From the NCBI GenBank assembly GCA_029068025.1, contig JAIEDJ010000028.1, positions 5,173 to 28,650 of the forward strand: 23,478 bases of DNA, read 5' to 3'. Shown here one piece after another: positions 13,697 through 22,310 of this stretch. The DNA comes from Oscillospiraceae bacterium. Lineage in GTDB: Bacteria; Bacillota; Clostridia; Oscillospirales; Ruminococcaceae. Every line of letters starts with the position of its first letter. Position 1 is the first letter of the stretch. The position numbers were made by a program, and so were the translations under genes. Under the pieces are notes generated by a model. It saw nothing but the letters and a program-made list of their open reading frames with translations, made no database searches and was not told where the DNA came from.

Positions 13697-14758
13697 ATGT
13701 TTAATGCGTTATCGGCAATGCCGACAGTATACGCTGTCGTCTACGCGGTTTTCGCTTTTCTGTTCGGATCCGTGATCGGCAGCTTTCTGAACGTTGTCAT
13801 ACTGCGCACGCCCGAGAAGCAGTCCATCGTCAAGGAACCCTCGCACTGCTTTTCCTGCGGACATCGTCTCGCGTGGTATGATATGTTTCCGATATTCAGC
13901 TGGCTTCTTCTCCGCGGAAAGTGCCGCTACTGCAAATCGCCGTATTCACCGCGCTATATGATCATCGAAGCGATAACCGCCGTGCTCTATTGCCTGGCGT
14001 TTCTGTTCTTCGGATTCTCCATGCAGCTCTGGTATTCCGCCGTGCTTTTCGCGGTGCTTGTAGTCCTCAGCTGTGTAGATATCGACCGTTTTGAGATACC
14101 GTACTGGTGCAGCGCCGCAGTCGCCGTGCTGGGCATATCCTCGATCTGGCTTCTGTCGGAGGACGGTTCATGGCAGGAGCGCCTTATATCGTTCGGTATT
14201 ATCGTTGTCCTCTTCGGTATCATGGTACTTATCGGCGGAATGGGCGGCGGCGATCTCCAGCTTATGGCCGGCGCGTCATTGCTGCTTGGATACAGGATCT
14301 TTGCCGCTCTGTTCATCGGCATCTGTCTTGGCTCCGTTTACGGCGTTATCAAAAAGTCGCGCGATAAGAAGGCGGAAAAAGAGCTCTCGAAGAAGATCCT
14401 CGCTCTTGCCGAGGAGTGGTATCAGCAGCAGATCGACCGCGGCTCCGGATATGTCACCGACGACGGCGACGACATCATAGTCGGCAGTATCAGCGACGGA
14501 AAGCCCGATATCGAATGGGAGTTCCTCGAGGAAAAGGTCTGGAAAGGTCTTCCCGACAAGGCTGCTCTCAGCCGGGCGCTGCGCGACAGTATATCTGACG
14601 AGCGCGAAGGCGGCTTCAAGATCTTCATCAGCGGCCGCGAGATCAAAAAAGTAAAATACTCGCGCCGTATGGTATTCGGTCCGTTCCTCGCGATCGGAAT
14701 AGCTGCCTCCTGGCTTATCGGTTTCAAGCTGGTAGGCTGGTACATCAGTCTGTTCTGA
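13697..14758 (+). CDS. pilD: Prepilin peptidase (A24 aspartic protease) with cytoplasmic insertion
   Basis: Membrane aspartic protease that removes the basic leaders of the prepilins and usually methylates the new N-terminus. Seen: the N-terminal FGSVIGSFLNVVILR segment, the zinc tetracysteine (C51, C54, C76, C79), catalytic Asp D128 in VDIDRFEIP and D186 in GMGGGDLQL, and the late FGPFLAIG motif, across several membrane helices. Two oddities: Gln188 stands where the GxGD motif normally has Lys (GDxKL), and about 105 charged residues (219-323) are inserted before the last conserved segment, making 353 residues against the usual 230-290. ATG at 13697 has AAAGGAG. It is the only plus-strand gene here, divergent from pilB and convergent with the minor pilins. 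Confidence 0.94.
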   Translation: MFNALSAMPTVYAVVYAVFAFLFGSVIGSFLNVVILRTPEKQSIVKEPSHCFSCGHRLAWYDMFPIFSWLLLRGKCRYCKSPYSPRYMIIEAITAVLYCLAFLFFGFSMQLWYSAVLFAVLVVLSCVDIDRFEIPYWCSAAVAVLGISSIWLLSEDGSWQERLISFGIIVVLFGIMVLIGGMGGGDLQLMAGASLLLGYRIFAALFIGICLGSVYGVIKKSRDKKAEKELSKKILALAEEWYQQQIDRGSGYVTDDGDDIIVGSISDGKPDIEWEFLEEKVWKGLPDKAALSRALRDSISDEREGGFKIFISGREIKKVKYSRRMVFGPFLAIGIAASWLIGFKLVGWYISLF

Positions 14759-14814
14759 CAGCCATAACCCCGAACTCCCGGTGCGGATCCACCCGCTTAT
14801 CCCGAACATTTGCC

Positions 14815-14864
14815 AAGCGCTGCACATAAACTCACACGGACGTATGAGTTTATGTGCGGCGCTT
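14815..14864. terminator. 20-bp stem-loop between convergent pilD and minor pilin genes
   Basis: Arms 14815-14834 and 14845-14864 pair over 20 positions with a single T/C difference (a G-U pair in RNA) around a 10-base loop. There is no T-run on either side, so a classic intrinsic terminator is not shown; it may still end or protect both converging transcripts. The outer part (AAGCGCCGCACAT) resembles the inverted repeat between flgL and yviE. Confidence 0.55.
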
Positions 14865-14936
14865 GATCTTATCTCCGGCAGCACCGTTTGTCAGCGGAGA
14901 TCCGGGACGCTCTTTACACACAGCAGCCGCGCTCAC

Positions 14937-14958
14937 CCGCCGGGAGATATCCCGGCGG
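14937..14958 (-). terminator. Hairpin after the minor pilin operon
   Basis: Perfect 9-bp stem CCGCCGGGA/TCCCGGCGG with loop GATA, starting 23 bases after the stop of the last minor pilin gene. The sequence after it is not T-rich, so it may be a weak terminator or a 3' stabiliser. Confidence 0.5.
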
Positions 14959-14980
14959 AATAACGCGTTTAAATTTTGCT

Positions 14981-15976
14981 TCAGGTTGCGGGATCGCTGC
15001 CCGTCTTGGTCTTGCGTGCGATATAGTAAATAAAGCTTTCCGGGTAGTAGTATGTTTCGCCCCCGTCACTGTAGCTGTTGTGACTGCCGTCATAGAGGTA
15101 TGCCGACATATATGACGGAACGACATCGCCCGTGCCGTCGGTCGTGTAGTGTACATTGATATTCGGCTGGATCTTATACACGCCCTTGTTCAGCAGATTG
15201 CTTCTGATGTTGGGGAGATCCGCGTAGGTCATTCCGGAGAACGTCATCACAGCTCTGCTCCTCACGTTTTCTTTGATGTTGTAGCAGTCCGGCGAAAGAT
15301 AAACGTCGGTAACGATCCTGAGCCCCGGAGCAATGTCAACATCCTCGGGTTTTACCTGATCCTTCAAATTTCCGGATTCGTCCTTGATCTGATACTGATT
15401 GCTGTAGTTCTCAAACCTGATTATCGGGTACAGCCCATCGTAAAATACGGTGTCAAAAACAAGCTGTGATTTGCTCGGATCGAGCTTGCCCGTATCCTGG
15501 TCGACCTTCTCGTTTGTGATAACAAGCTTTTTGTCTCCGAAGTTCGACACAGTGACCCACCGCACGCCGATACATCTGAGCTCGTATACCTCGCCCGCAA
15601 GATCGTTTTTCAGGCAGTTCAGCAGATCCGAAAGACCTTTGCCCTTCTGCTTTTCAAACTCCTTGCCGGCATACTTCATCGAGAGCACATTCGGGTCTCC
15701 GCTTGACGGACTTGTATCACGGACCGTACATTCGGAAAACGTCTGCACATAGAACGCGTACTGTATGCTGTTTGCGATATAGGAATCAATAGCCTCCGAG
15801 AGCATTACCGCGCGCGCGTTCTGCTCCTTGGCGCGGACATTTTTCAGTACCGGCGTTGCGAATCCCAGCACGCCGATCACCAATATTCCGAGCAGCGCGC
15901 AGGCAATGATGACCTCAACAAGCGTAAAACCGCTTTTATTGCGCAGCCGAAGCAGGCGTTTCATTCTTTTGAACAT
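14981..15976 (-). CDS. Minor prepilin (PilV/GspI-like position)
   Basis: Prepilin of 331 residues: leader MFKRMKRLLRLRNKSG cleaved after G16, then FTLVEVIIACALLGILVIGVLGF with Glu at +5. The large globular part is beta-rich and holds Cys in the helix and body (SECTVRD, LLNCLKN, LRCIGVRW, SPDCYNI). I use the ATG at 15976 with GGAGG eight bases upstream; an in-frame GTG at 15985 overlaps that site. It is the last gene of the pilC-pilMN-pilO-minor-pilin cluster, 21 bases after the neighbouring prepilin. Its size, above that of shaft pilins, and its place beside a second large prepilin and a PilX/GspK-like protein suggest a tip or priming subunit. Confidence 0.85.
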   Translation of the reverse strand: MFKRMKRLLRLRNKSGFTLVEVIIACALLGILVIGVLGFATPVLKNVRAKEQNARAVMLSEAIDSYIANSIQYAFYVQTFSECTVRDTSPSSGDPNVLSMKYAGKEFEKQKGKGLSDLLNCLKNDLAGEVYELRCIGVRWVTVSNFGDKKLVITNEKVDQDTGKLDPSKSQLVFDTVFYDGLYPIIRFENYSNQYQIKDESGNLKDQVKPEDVDIAPGLRIVTDVYLSPDCYNIKENVRSRAVMTFSGMTYADLPNIRSNLLNKGVYKIQPNINVHYTTDGTGDVVPSYMSAYLYDGSHNSYSDGGETYYYPESFIYYIARKTKTGSDPAT

Positions 15977-15997
15977 TATAGCCACCTCCGGAGGTCA

Positions 15998-17185
15998 TTA
16001 TTTGTAATGTCTGGTGGGCATGAACGCACCATAGATATTAACATGATAGCCCTCGTAGTCATACGCCGGGGTTCCGTCGCTGTTGTACTCTTCGAGATAG
16101 TTCGGGCATGCCGCGTACTTTTTAGAGCCGGTCACATCGCCGGTTGCCGCGTTATATCCGAACGACTCTACGGTAAGGTGCGGATCACCCTCAAATTCAA
16201 CATAGAATTTGCTTGCGTTGCCCGCCGTAAACTTTACGCCTCTGCCGTTCAGTCCGCCGTTCGTACCGTTGCCGGTAGTGAACGGAGATCCGATCCTGAC
16301 AACGTTTGTTCCCATCTGTTCAATGGTGTACTTGTTGTTGTTATCAGTACCCTCACTTATATTGGATGTCTGAAGCCCGTTGTTCTTCGCGCTGTCAAAG
16401 TTCTTGATGTAGCCCACTTTGGTGATCACCGCGGTCTTGTAAACGTCCTTGGTGTATTTCTTGTTGTCCTTGTCGGTATATTCCACCGCGCATGCCGGCA
16501 TATTGAGGTATTCCGACTTATCCTGCGATGTTGTTCCGTCAGGCTGATGATAGAAATGCAGTCTGTACTGCGAATACGGAACGTCCTCGTCCTTCAGCGT
16601 CTGCGGCATGCTTCCGCAGGAAGCGGATGTCATGAAGAAGTAGCGGGTATGTCCGGCGGGGATCGCCATCGGATCGCCCGGCGCGTAATTGTGCGTATCC
16701 TTGACCACATATATTATCTGGATATTTGAGATACCGCCGGTCCCCGTGATCCTCGTGTCCATTCTGGAAGCCTGAGAACCCGAGTTCGCACCGCCCCCGG
16801 AACCGCTGCCGCCGTTCGGAGTAACCTCTCCGTCAGACTGATAGTTGACGGGAGCGAGGAAGTAGTTCAGACCCTGTGAGTCAAATTCCGCGTCGGTCAT
16901 CGCCGAAAGTCTGTCAAACGGCAGCTCTACGACTGTACCGTCATCAAACGGCAGCTTGATCGTGCCGTCCGGATCCTTAAAGTTCTCGCTGTTCTTTTCA
17001 ACCAGCGTGAGCAGATGTTCCTGAGTGTCAAGCTCGCGCTGATAAGCGTTATTGCTCTGTCTTGCTCTCACCGCCAGATCCAGCATCTGACATATCATCG
17101 AAGCCATTATCGCAAATACCGCAAACGCGACAATGATCTCGACCAAGGTGAAGCCGCTTCGTTTGGAATAAAATCTCTTAAGCAT
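15998..17185 (-). CDS. Minor prepilin (PilW/GspJ-like position)
   Basis: Prepilin of 395 residues: leader MLKRFYSKRSG cleaved after G11, FTLVEIIVAFAVFAIMASMICQML with Glu at +5, then a helix and a long globular region. A Gly/Ser linker at about 124-139 (NGGSGSGGGANSGSQA) separates an N-terminal from a C-terminal part, suggesting two domains. AAAGGAGG precedes the ATG. It follows the PilX-like gene by 15 bases and precedes another large prepilin by 21 bases. Together the three resemble the GspI-GspJ-GspK / PilV-PilW-PilX sets that form and prime a pilus tip; the specific pairing is inference from order and size. Confidence 0.85.
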   Translation of the reverse strand: MLKRFYSKRSGFTLVEIIVAFAVFAIMASMICQMLDLAVRARQSNNAYQRELDTQEHLLTLVEKNSENFKDPDGTIKLPFDDGTVVELPFDRLSAMTDAEFDSQGLNYFLAPVNYQSDGEVTPNGGSGSGGGANSGSQASRMDTRITGTGGISNIQIIYVVKDTHNYAPGDPMAIPAGHTRYFFMTSASCGSMPQTLKDEDVPYSQYRLHFYHQPDGTTSQDKSEYLNMPACAVEYTDKDNKKYTKDVYKTAVITKVGYIKNFDSAKNNGLQTSNISEGTDNNNKYTIEQMGTNVVRIGSPFTTGNGTNGGLNGRGVKFTAGNASKFYVEFEGDPHLTVESFGYNAATGDVTGSKKYAACPNYLEEYNSDGTPAYDYEGYHVNIYGAFMPTRHYK

Positions 17186-17200
17186 ATTGCCGCACCTCCT

Positions 17201-19573
17201 TTAGTGTGCCTTGAGCGCGATCTTCCAGCCCTTGTTGTCAAAGCCGTCAAGCTTATTCTGCTTGCACTCATCGCTCATCAGATCGTTCGGCATCTTTTCA
17301 GGCCAGCACGCGATCATCGACATGGAGTCGTCGATTACGTAGTCGGATACGGTCATACCGCCCATCAGTCTTACCATACCGCCGCCGGCATTGTTTCCGT
17401 ATGCCTTGAAGGTCATGTACGGAGCGTAAACATATCCAAAGAAAGAGTTCTGGATAATGTTGGTGCCGTCCGACATGATCGACAAACGAATGTTCGCACT
17501 CTCATCACAGGATATAAGGAAGATATTGGTCGTCGGATAGATGATCTTTCCGTCGCTTCCCGTCATTCGAGTCTTCATCGTGCTGTTTGTCGCCAGATAA
17601 GCGTCGATCTCTGTACGTCCGACGTGGTTTGCGCAATCGCCCGCGTGATTGTTCTTCTTTTCGGGCTGGCAGGTCGGACAGAATTCGTTCAGCTTTCCGT
17701 GTACCGAACAGTTAACGACCTTCATTTTGCCCTCGCAGGAGCCGCACTTATTTGTGCTTGTGGTCTCCGTATAAACGCAGCCGTCGCCTGCCTTGCAGTC
17801 TCTGTGAATATACTTCTCAAAGTTCTTGTCGGAAGTGCCGGTATCGATTCCGTTTGTATTATAGATGACCTTGCTTTCCCAATAGCCCTTAGCGCTGTTG
17901 TATACCGCAGAGGACTCATTGCCGTATTTGTAGTCGGGATTAGCTCCGCCAAGCAGATACCAGCCGTAGTGCATGAACTTTACAAAGCTCATATCCTGAT
18001 AAGTTACGCCCTTGGGCACGTCAACAACGACAGAGCCGCGTCCCTTTACCAGTATCGTCATAAAGGTACTGCTGCTGTTGTAATCAAACGGATACCAGGA
18101 GAACGTTTCGTTTACGTTATCATGGTCAAAGTCGCGGTTCGGCTTAACGCGGATCGTATAGATATTGTCCTCGTCCTCTCCCGTATCGATAACAAGAGCA
18201 AGATGGTTAAACGCGGTATTTCCGACATCACAGGTAACGTCCTCGATAATGCAGCCCTTTTCCGAGTTGCTGTATCTCAGCTCGATCGTCGGAATGGGAT
18301 TGTCGCTGTTCTGAGAGAAGTGCAGCTTCTTTCTTACAACTGTTGATCTGTTTTCGTCCAGCTCCTTGACATACTTATCCTTTGAAGGATTACTGTCGTT
18401 TATCACCCACTTGTAATAAACATTTGTAGCCGTTTTTTCGTCCAGCATCTTTATCATCTCGGAAACGTTCATAATGCCGTTGGTTCCCGCCATATCATTC
18501 CAGGACTTCTTTGTATTTCCGACATAGTCCTTGGGATTGTTCCAGATGTTGATACCCTCTGCGTCATTCGCGCTGCAGCCGTTGTTATTGCTTACGTCAA
18601 CAACGCCGTTGCAGTAGACGTGTGCCATGCTCGCCCATACGCCATCCTCAAGGTATACGTTGCCGTCGACAAAGTAATTTGTGTTGCTGCTCAATGTGCC
18701 CTTTGTGTGAAGGTCGCCGAGAATATAAACGTTTGCGTTTTCAAAACCCGTTCCGGCGTTTTTACAATTTAAATACGCGTCGCCGCCGATGAGGACAGTG
18801 CTCTTTTCCGTACCGGAAGCAAATGTTACCGGACCGTTAAAGTTCGCGGTGTATGTATTTCTTATCGCAAAGGTAAGTGATTTTGTGCTGCTCGGTATGA
18901 TATAAGCGTGGCAAAGCAGCGAGCCGCCTGTGGACAGATTGCCCCACAGCTCCAGGTTCTTGCCGCCGTAAGCGTTTACAACGGTCATTTCATTATCAAA
19001 GAACACGTCTGTGATAAAGCGTCCGCCGTCCAGGAATACGTCGTTCGGAACATATCCGGTCGCCGCGAACACCTGCGTTGCCGCGGGAGGATTTTCCTTA
19101 TCGCTCGCCTCGTAGTAGATAATGGTGTGATATACAGTGCTCGCGCCGTTCACGGACGCCGTAGTCGCAAAATCAAACACCATTTTCTCAACGCCGCCCA
19201 CAGTTTCGTTGGGCAGACGTGTGATCTCCATAGTATAAGCGCCGAGATCATCATCGGGATCAACACCGCTGATCGCGCCAAACGCCGCGAAGCCGTTCGC
19301 GCCGGTCGAGATCTTCTCACCCTCGTTCAGCTTGACCATTGCATTTGTTAACTGTTCAAGCTGATTGTCCATCATACCCGCTATGACCGCGTCATTGATG
19401 GATGTCGACACCTGCTTCGACTGGTTCTGATAGAACACGGCATATTGTGTCGAACGCGATGATACAACCGAGAAATACATCGCCATACAGCTTACCATAA
19501 GCGCTGTCATCGTGCTTATTACCATAAACAGCGCGCTTCCGCGGTTACTGATATACTTTCTGAATAAATGCAC
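17201..19573 (-). CDS. Large PilX/GspK-like pilus protein with Cys/His cluster
   Basis: A 790-residue protein with a pilin-like N-terminus: MHLFRKYISNRG followed by SALFMVISTMTALMVSCMAMYFSVV. The residue at +5 is Met, not Glu, as in GspK and PilX, which sit at tips. Residues about 180-330 have repeated short strands with Gly turns (LDGGRFITDVFF, LIGGDAYLNC, VYILGDLHT, YFVDGNVYLEDG) suggesting a beta-solenoid, and the end (680-750) has a similar pattern. Residues 593-650 are rich in Cys and His: C593, C599, C610-x2-C613, C622, H625, C632-x2-C635, H643, C647, H650, resembling zinc knuckles. Start is GTG at 19573 with AAGGAGG 8 bases upstream. It may be a tip adhesin; no enzyme motif was recognised. 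Confidence 0.75.
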   Translation of the reverse strand: MHLFRKYISNRGSALFMVISTMTALMVSCMAMYFSVVSSRSTQYAVFYQNQSKQVSTSINDAVIAGMMDNQLEQLTNAMVKLNEGEKISTGANGFAAFGAISGVDPDDDLGAYTMEITRLPNETVGGVEKMVFDFATTASVNGASTVYHTIIYYEASDKENPPAATQVFAATGYVPNDVFLDGGRFITDVFFDNEMTVVNAYGGKNLELWGNLSTGGSLLCHAYIIPSSTKSLTFAIRNTYTANFNGPVTFASGTEKSTVLIGGDAYLNCKNAGTGFENANVYILGDLHTKGTLSSNTNYFVDGNVYLEDGVWASMAHVYCNGVVDVSNNNGCSANDAEGINIWNNPKDYVGNTKKSWNDMAGTNGIMNVSEMIKMLDEKTATNVYYKWVINDSNPSKDKYVKELDENRSTVVRKKLHFSQNSDNPIPTIELRYSNSEKGCIIEDVTCDVGNTAFNHLALVIDTGEDEDNIYTIRVKPNRDFDHDNVNETFSWYPFDYNSSSTFMTILVKGRGSVVVDVPKGVTYQDMSFVKFMHYGWYLLGGANPDYKYGNESSAVYNSAKGYWESKVIYNTNGIDTGTSDKNFEKYIHRDCKAGDGCVYTETTSTNKCGSCEGKMKVVNCSVHGKLNEFCPTCQPEKKNNHAGDCANHVGRTEIDAYLATNSTMKTRMTGSDGKIIYPTTNIFLISCDESANIRLSIMSDGTNIIQNSFFGYVYAPYMTFKAYGNNAGGGMVRLMGGMTVSDYVIDDSMSMIACWPEKMPNDLMSDECKQNKLDGFDNKGWKIALKAH

Positions 19574-19619
19574 TGCGTCGTCCTCCTTTCAAAAAGTCAA
19601 CTCCGTCCTGCGCCGACCG

Positions 19620-20519
19620 TTACGCAGCCTTGTCGTCCTGTGCGTTCAGCTGAGCCTGAGGATCCTGCATACGCTCTATGCTGTAAAATACGATCGATCC
19701 GGTTATATTATGAACGTAATATAACTTAAGCTCATCCATGTTGGGCTCCTGCGCGTTGGGGTTTTCGTCCTCGACACCGATACCAAGCTCACGCAGTATT
19801 GCTCTTCCTTCTCTTGCGATCTCTTCGGTGCTCAGATCCGCCATAAAGTCGTAAAACTGATTTACGTCGTCATAATTAAATTCCGCGGTATCTATGCAGA
19901 TAGCCTTTCTGATCTTGCCGTCCTCCGACTCTATTTCGTACTCGTTTATCGCGTCGATCAATCTCAGAAAATCCGCGCGTGACAGCACCGACGCCTTAAA
20001 GGATATCTGGCTTGCGCCGATAGTCTGCTCCGAAGAGAGTGCCTGCTGCAGGATCGCGTTGCGCTGTGCGATCTTGCTTTCCTCCTCGGTCATCTCCACG
20101 CCCTGGGTCACATAGGTCTTAAGCGCGTATGACACCTCAGTGGGAGTGAAAAACGATACGCTGAGAGTATCGGTGGTCGGTTCAGCGACCTCGACCTCCT
20201 CGACTACAACGGGGAAGTCAAGCTGCTTGATAAAGTCTCTGAACGCGTTGTCCGCCTGATAAGAAGCCAGCTCGGGGAAGAACATATCCGCAAGGTGCTC
20301 GCCTTCCTCATATTCCTTCTCAATATCCTTTCTGAGGGGATCCTTCAGCTTCTGGCGCTCCCTAGCCGCGTCAAGCTCACCCTGACGCTGCGCAAGAGTT
20401 TCCTTTGTCCTGCTTGCCTCTTCAAACTTCGGCTTTACCAGCATAAACGCTCCCACTGCCAGGATTACTATCGCAATAATGATAAGCGCCGCTATGCGCT
20501 CCTGCTTACTGAGTTTCAT
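19620..20519 (-). CDS. pilO: PilO-like alignment complex protein
   Basis: Inner-membrane protein that pairs with PilN to couple the cytoplasmic motor to the fibre. The 299 residues have a short cytoplasmic start, one membrane helix (about 8-28), a charged coiled coil (about 33-60, EEASRTKETLAQRQGELDAA) and two alpha/beta parts, the plan of PilO. Its ATG overlaps the pilMN stop by one base (TAATG), and GGAGGTGG lies in the end of pilMN, so the two are translationally coupled. PilO sequences diverge strongly, so the call rests on topology and on its place right after pilMN. Confidence 0.85.
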   Translation of the reverse strand: MKLSKQERIAALIIIAIVILAVGAFMLVKPKFEEASRTKETLAQRQGELDAARERQKLKDPLRKDIEKEYEEGEHLADMFFPELASYQADNAFRDFIKQLDFPVVVEEVEVAEPTTDTLSVSFFTPTEVSYALKTYVTQGVEMTEEESKIAQRNAILQQALSSEQTIGASQISFKASVLSRADFLRLIDAINEYEIESEDGKIRKAICIDTAEFNYDDVNQFYDFMADLSTEEIAREGRAILRELGIGVEDENPNAQEPNMDELKLYYVHNITGSIVFYSIERMQDPQAQLNAQDDKAA

Positions 20520-22288
20520 TATTGAGCCACCTCCGTTTTTCCTTCTTCTTGCTTATTCAAGCCAAAATCATCATCAATGTCGGTATGAAGCTCGTCGCTT
20601 CCCGGCTTGAGCTGCATAGTCATTTCAAACGAGAAGTATGTATCATAGAGATCCGCGTCCGTGATCTTCTTATTGGGATCGGTGCTTTCATGATACGCCG
20701 CGATCGCAGCAAGCAATGCAAAGCTTCCGTCATCGGAGATATTGTCCTTTGTGAAACCCGTATAGGTCACATTGACAAAATACGGCTGACCATACTTATC
20801 CAATACCTTTTCGGTGAGCGCCTCCGCGTATTTTGCGGGAATGTCCGCGGGATTGCCCTTGCAAAGACCCCTGAATCCGACAGTCACGCTTTCCTCGCCG
20901 ATGGTCAGCGCCGTAATATCCATGCGCTGGTCCTCGGTAAGAATACTGTCTGTGAAATCCAGCTCGTCATTGAGCAGGAAAAGCGTAAGGTCACTGTATC
21001 TGACGCCGTACTCGTTGTCTTCCTTCAGCTTGGGCAGCGGTTCTCTGAGCTTGTCAACAACAAGCGACTGAACCTTCGGCTTGTAGTTGAACAGCAGCTT
21101 TACCGTATTGACCGTATCGTTGTAGTTCTTGAATCCCGCCAGCATATTTTCTCTGTCGGTGACGATCTTCAGATCATTCTGGAGAGCCGGATTGTTCAGA
21201 TCCGCCTGAACGGACTTGATCTGAGAGTTGAGCGACTCGTTCCAGAAGTGCGCCGCGAAATAAGCTCCTCCGACAACCGCCGCCGAGGCCACCATAACGC
21301 CCAGCAGCGCGAGCAGAAATCCGTTTGAGCCTTTGGACTCCTTCGCGGATGTCGCCTCGAGCAGGTTGATGTGCTCCAGCTCCTTATCACGGCGGTAAAG
21401 CGCTCCGATGGCGTTCGCGAACTTCGTAAAGTCAAACTGGACCGTGGAGCTTATGCTTGCGGGCATGGAAAGCATATTTACAGGAATGTTGAACGAGCCG
21501 AGCGCGTTGGAAATTTCCATAAAGCGGTCGATCTCACCGTAGAACAGTATCTCCTTGATGCCGCTCGAGGATCCTCTCTGCTGAATGAACTGTATCATTC
21601 TGAACAGGTTCTCATAAACCGCGCGGGAAACATAGTCCGACGCGTTCTCATAGTCGTTCGGGTCGATATTTGAGAATCTCGAGAACGCAAGCTGGCCATC
21701 CTCATAGAGGTTCATATTCAGGAAGTTCTTATCCACCTGAACAAGCAGCATAGGCATTCTATCGGCGAGCTTGGGTGTGTTCAGTATAAGACGCGTAACC
21801 GAGTTGTTCGCGATACTTACGCCCTTAAGCTGCAGACCGATATGTGAGAACAGTCTTACATAGCCGTCAACCAGTCTCTGCGGACAAGCTGCGGCAATGA
21901 CCTTGAGCATCTTGTTCTTCTCCGCGTCCTCTGTTTCGCCCGCTATAGTAAAGGATATGTTATAATCGCTCGTGATGTTCATCTCGGACTGGATCATAGC
22001 CTCGATGATCGCCGGATTCTTCATATTTTTGGGCTTCGCGACCGTCATTTCCTTGTAGACGATAGAGCTGGATGTAATGGAAACTATCGCTTCCTTCTCC
22101 TTGATATCCTTGGACTTGATGATATCGTTAAGCTCCGATGCGACCATGGGAACATCGGTAACATAGCCGTTGGAGATCATACCCATGGAAAGCTCACGCA
22201 TATCCGCGTCCTGAATACGGATCTTGTTACCGCTGTGAGCGCCTCTGACAAACTTGATTTGTCTGTCGGTAATGTCTATAGAAAGCAT
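20519..22288 (-). CDS. pilMN: PilM-PilN fusion protein
   Basis: One 589-residue chain combines two usual proteins. Residues 1 to about 300 are PilM, an actin-like ATPase-fold protein (SIDITDRQIKFV at the start, IVSITSSSIVYKEM, LLVQVDKNFLNMNLYEDG, later FANAIGALYRR). A linker holds HINLLE (306-311), matching the INLLP motif by which PilN binds PilM. A membrane helix follows (about 323-346), then a coiled coil and a PilN-like domain. Fused pilMN is also known in Clostridioides difficile. GAGGTGAAG precedes the ATG at 22288, and pilO overlaps its stop by one base. It sits below an unusual hairpin array that separates it from pilC. Confidence 0.9.
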   Translation of the reverse strand: MLSIDITDRQIKFVRGAHSGNKIRIQDADMRELSMGMISNGYVTDVPMVASELNDIIKSKDIKEKEAIVSITSSSIVYKEMTVAKPKNMKNPAIIEAMIQSEMNITSDYNISFTIAGETEDAEKNKMLKVIAAACPQRLVDGYVRLFSHIGLQLKGVSIANNSVTRLILNTPKLADRMPMLLVQVDKNFLNMNLYEDGQLAFSRFSNIDPNDYENASDYVSRAVYENLFRMIQFIQQRGSSSGIKEILFYGEIDRFMEISNALGSFNIPVNMLSMPASISSTVQFDFTKFANAIGALYRRDKELEHINLLEATSAKESKGSNGFLLALLGVMVASAAVVGGAYFAAHFWNESLNSQIKSVQADLNNPALQNDLKIVTDRENMLAGFKNYNDTVNTVKLLFNYKPKVQSLVVDKLREPLPKLKEDNEYGVRYSDLTLFLLNDELDFTDSILTEDQRMDITALTIGEESVTVGFRGLCKGNPADIPAKYAEALTEKVLDKYGQPYFVNVTYTGFTKDNISDDGSFALLAAIAAYHESTDPNKKITDADLYDTYFSFEMTMQLKPGSDELHTDIDDDFGLNKQEEGKTEVAQ

Positions 22289-22310
22289 ATCTTCACCTCA
22301 TCTTAAATTT

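Noticed and set aside
14781..14963. 60-codon plus-strand frame after pilD
   Set aside because: It runs through the stem-loop region, has no ribosome binding site and no recognisable composition of a real protein.
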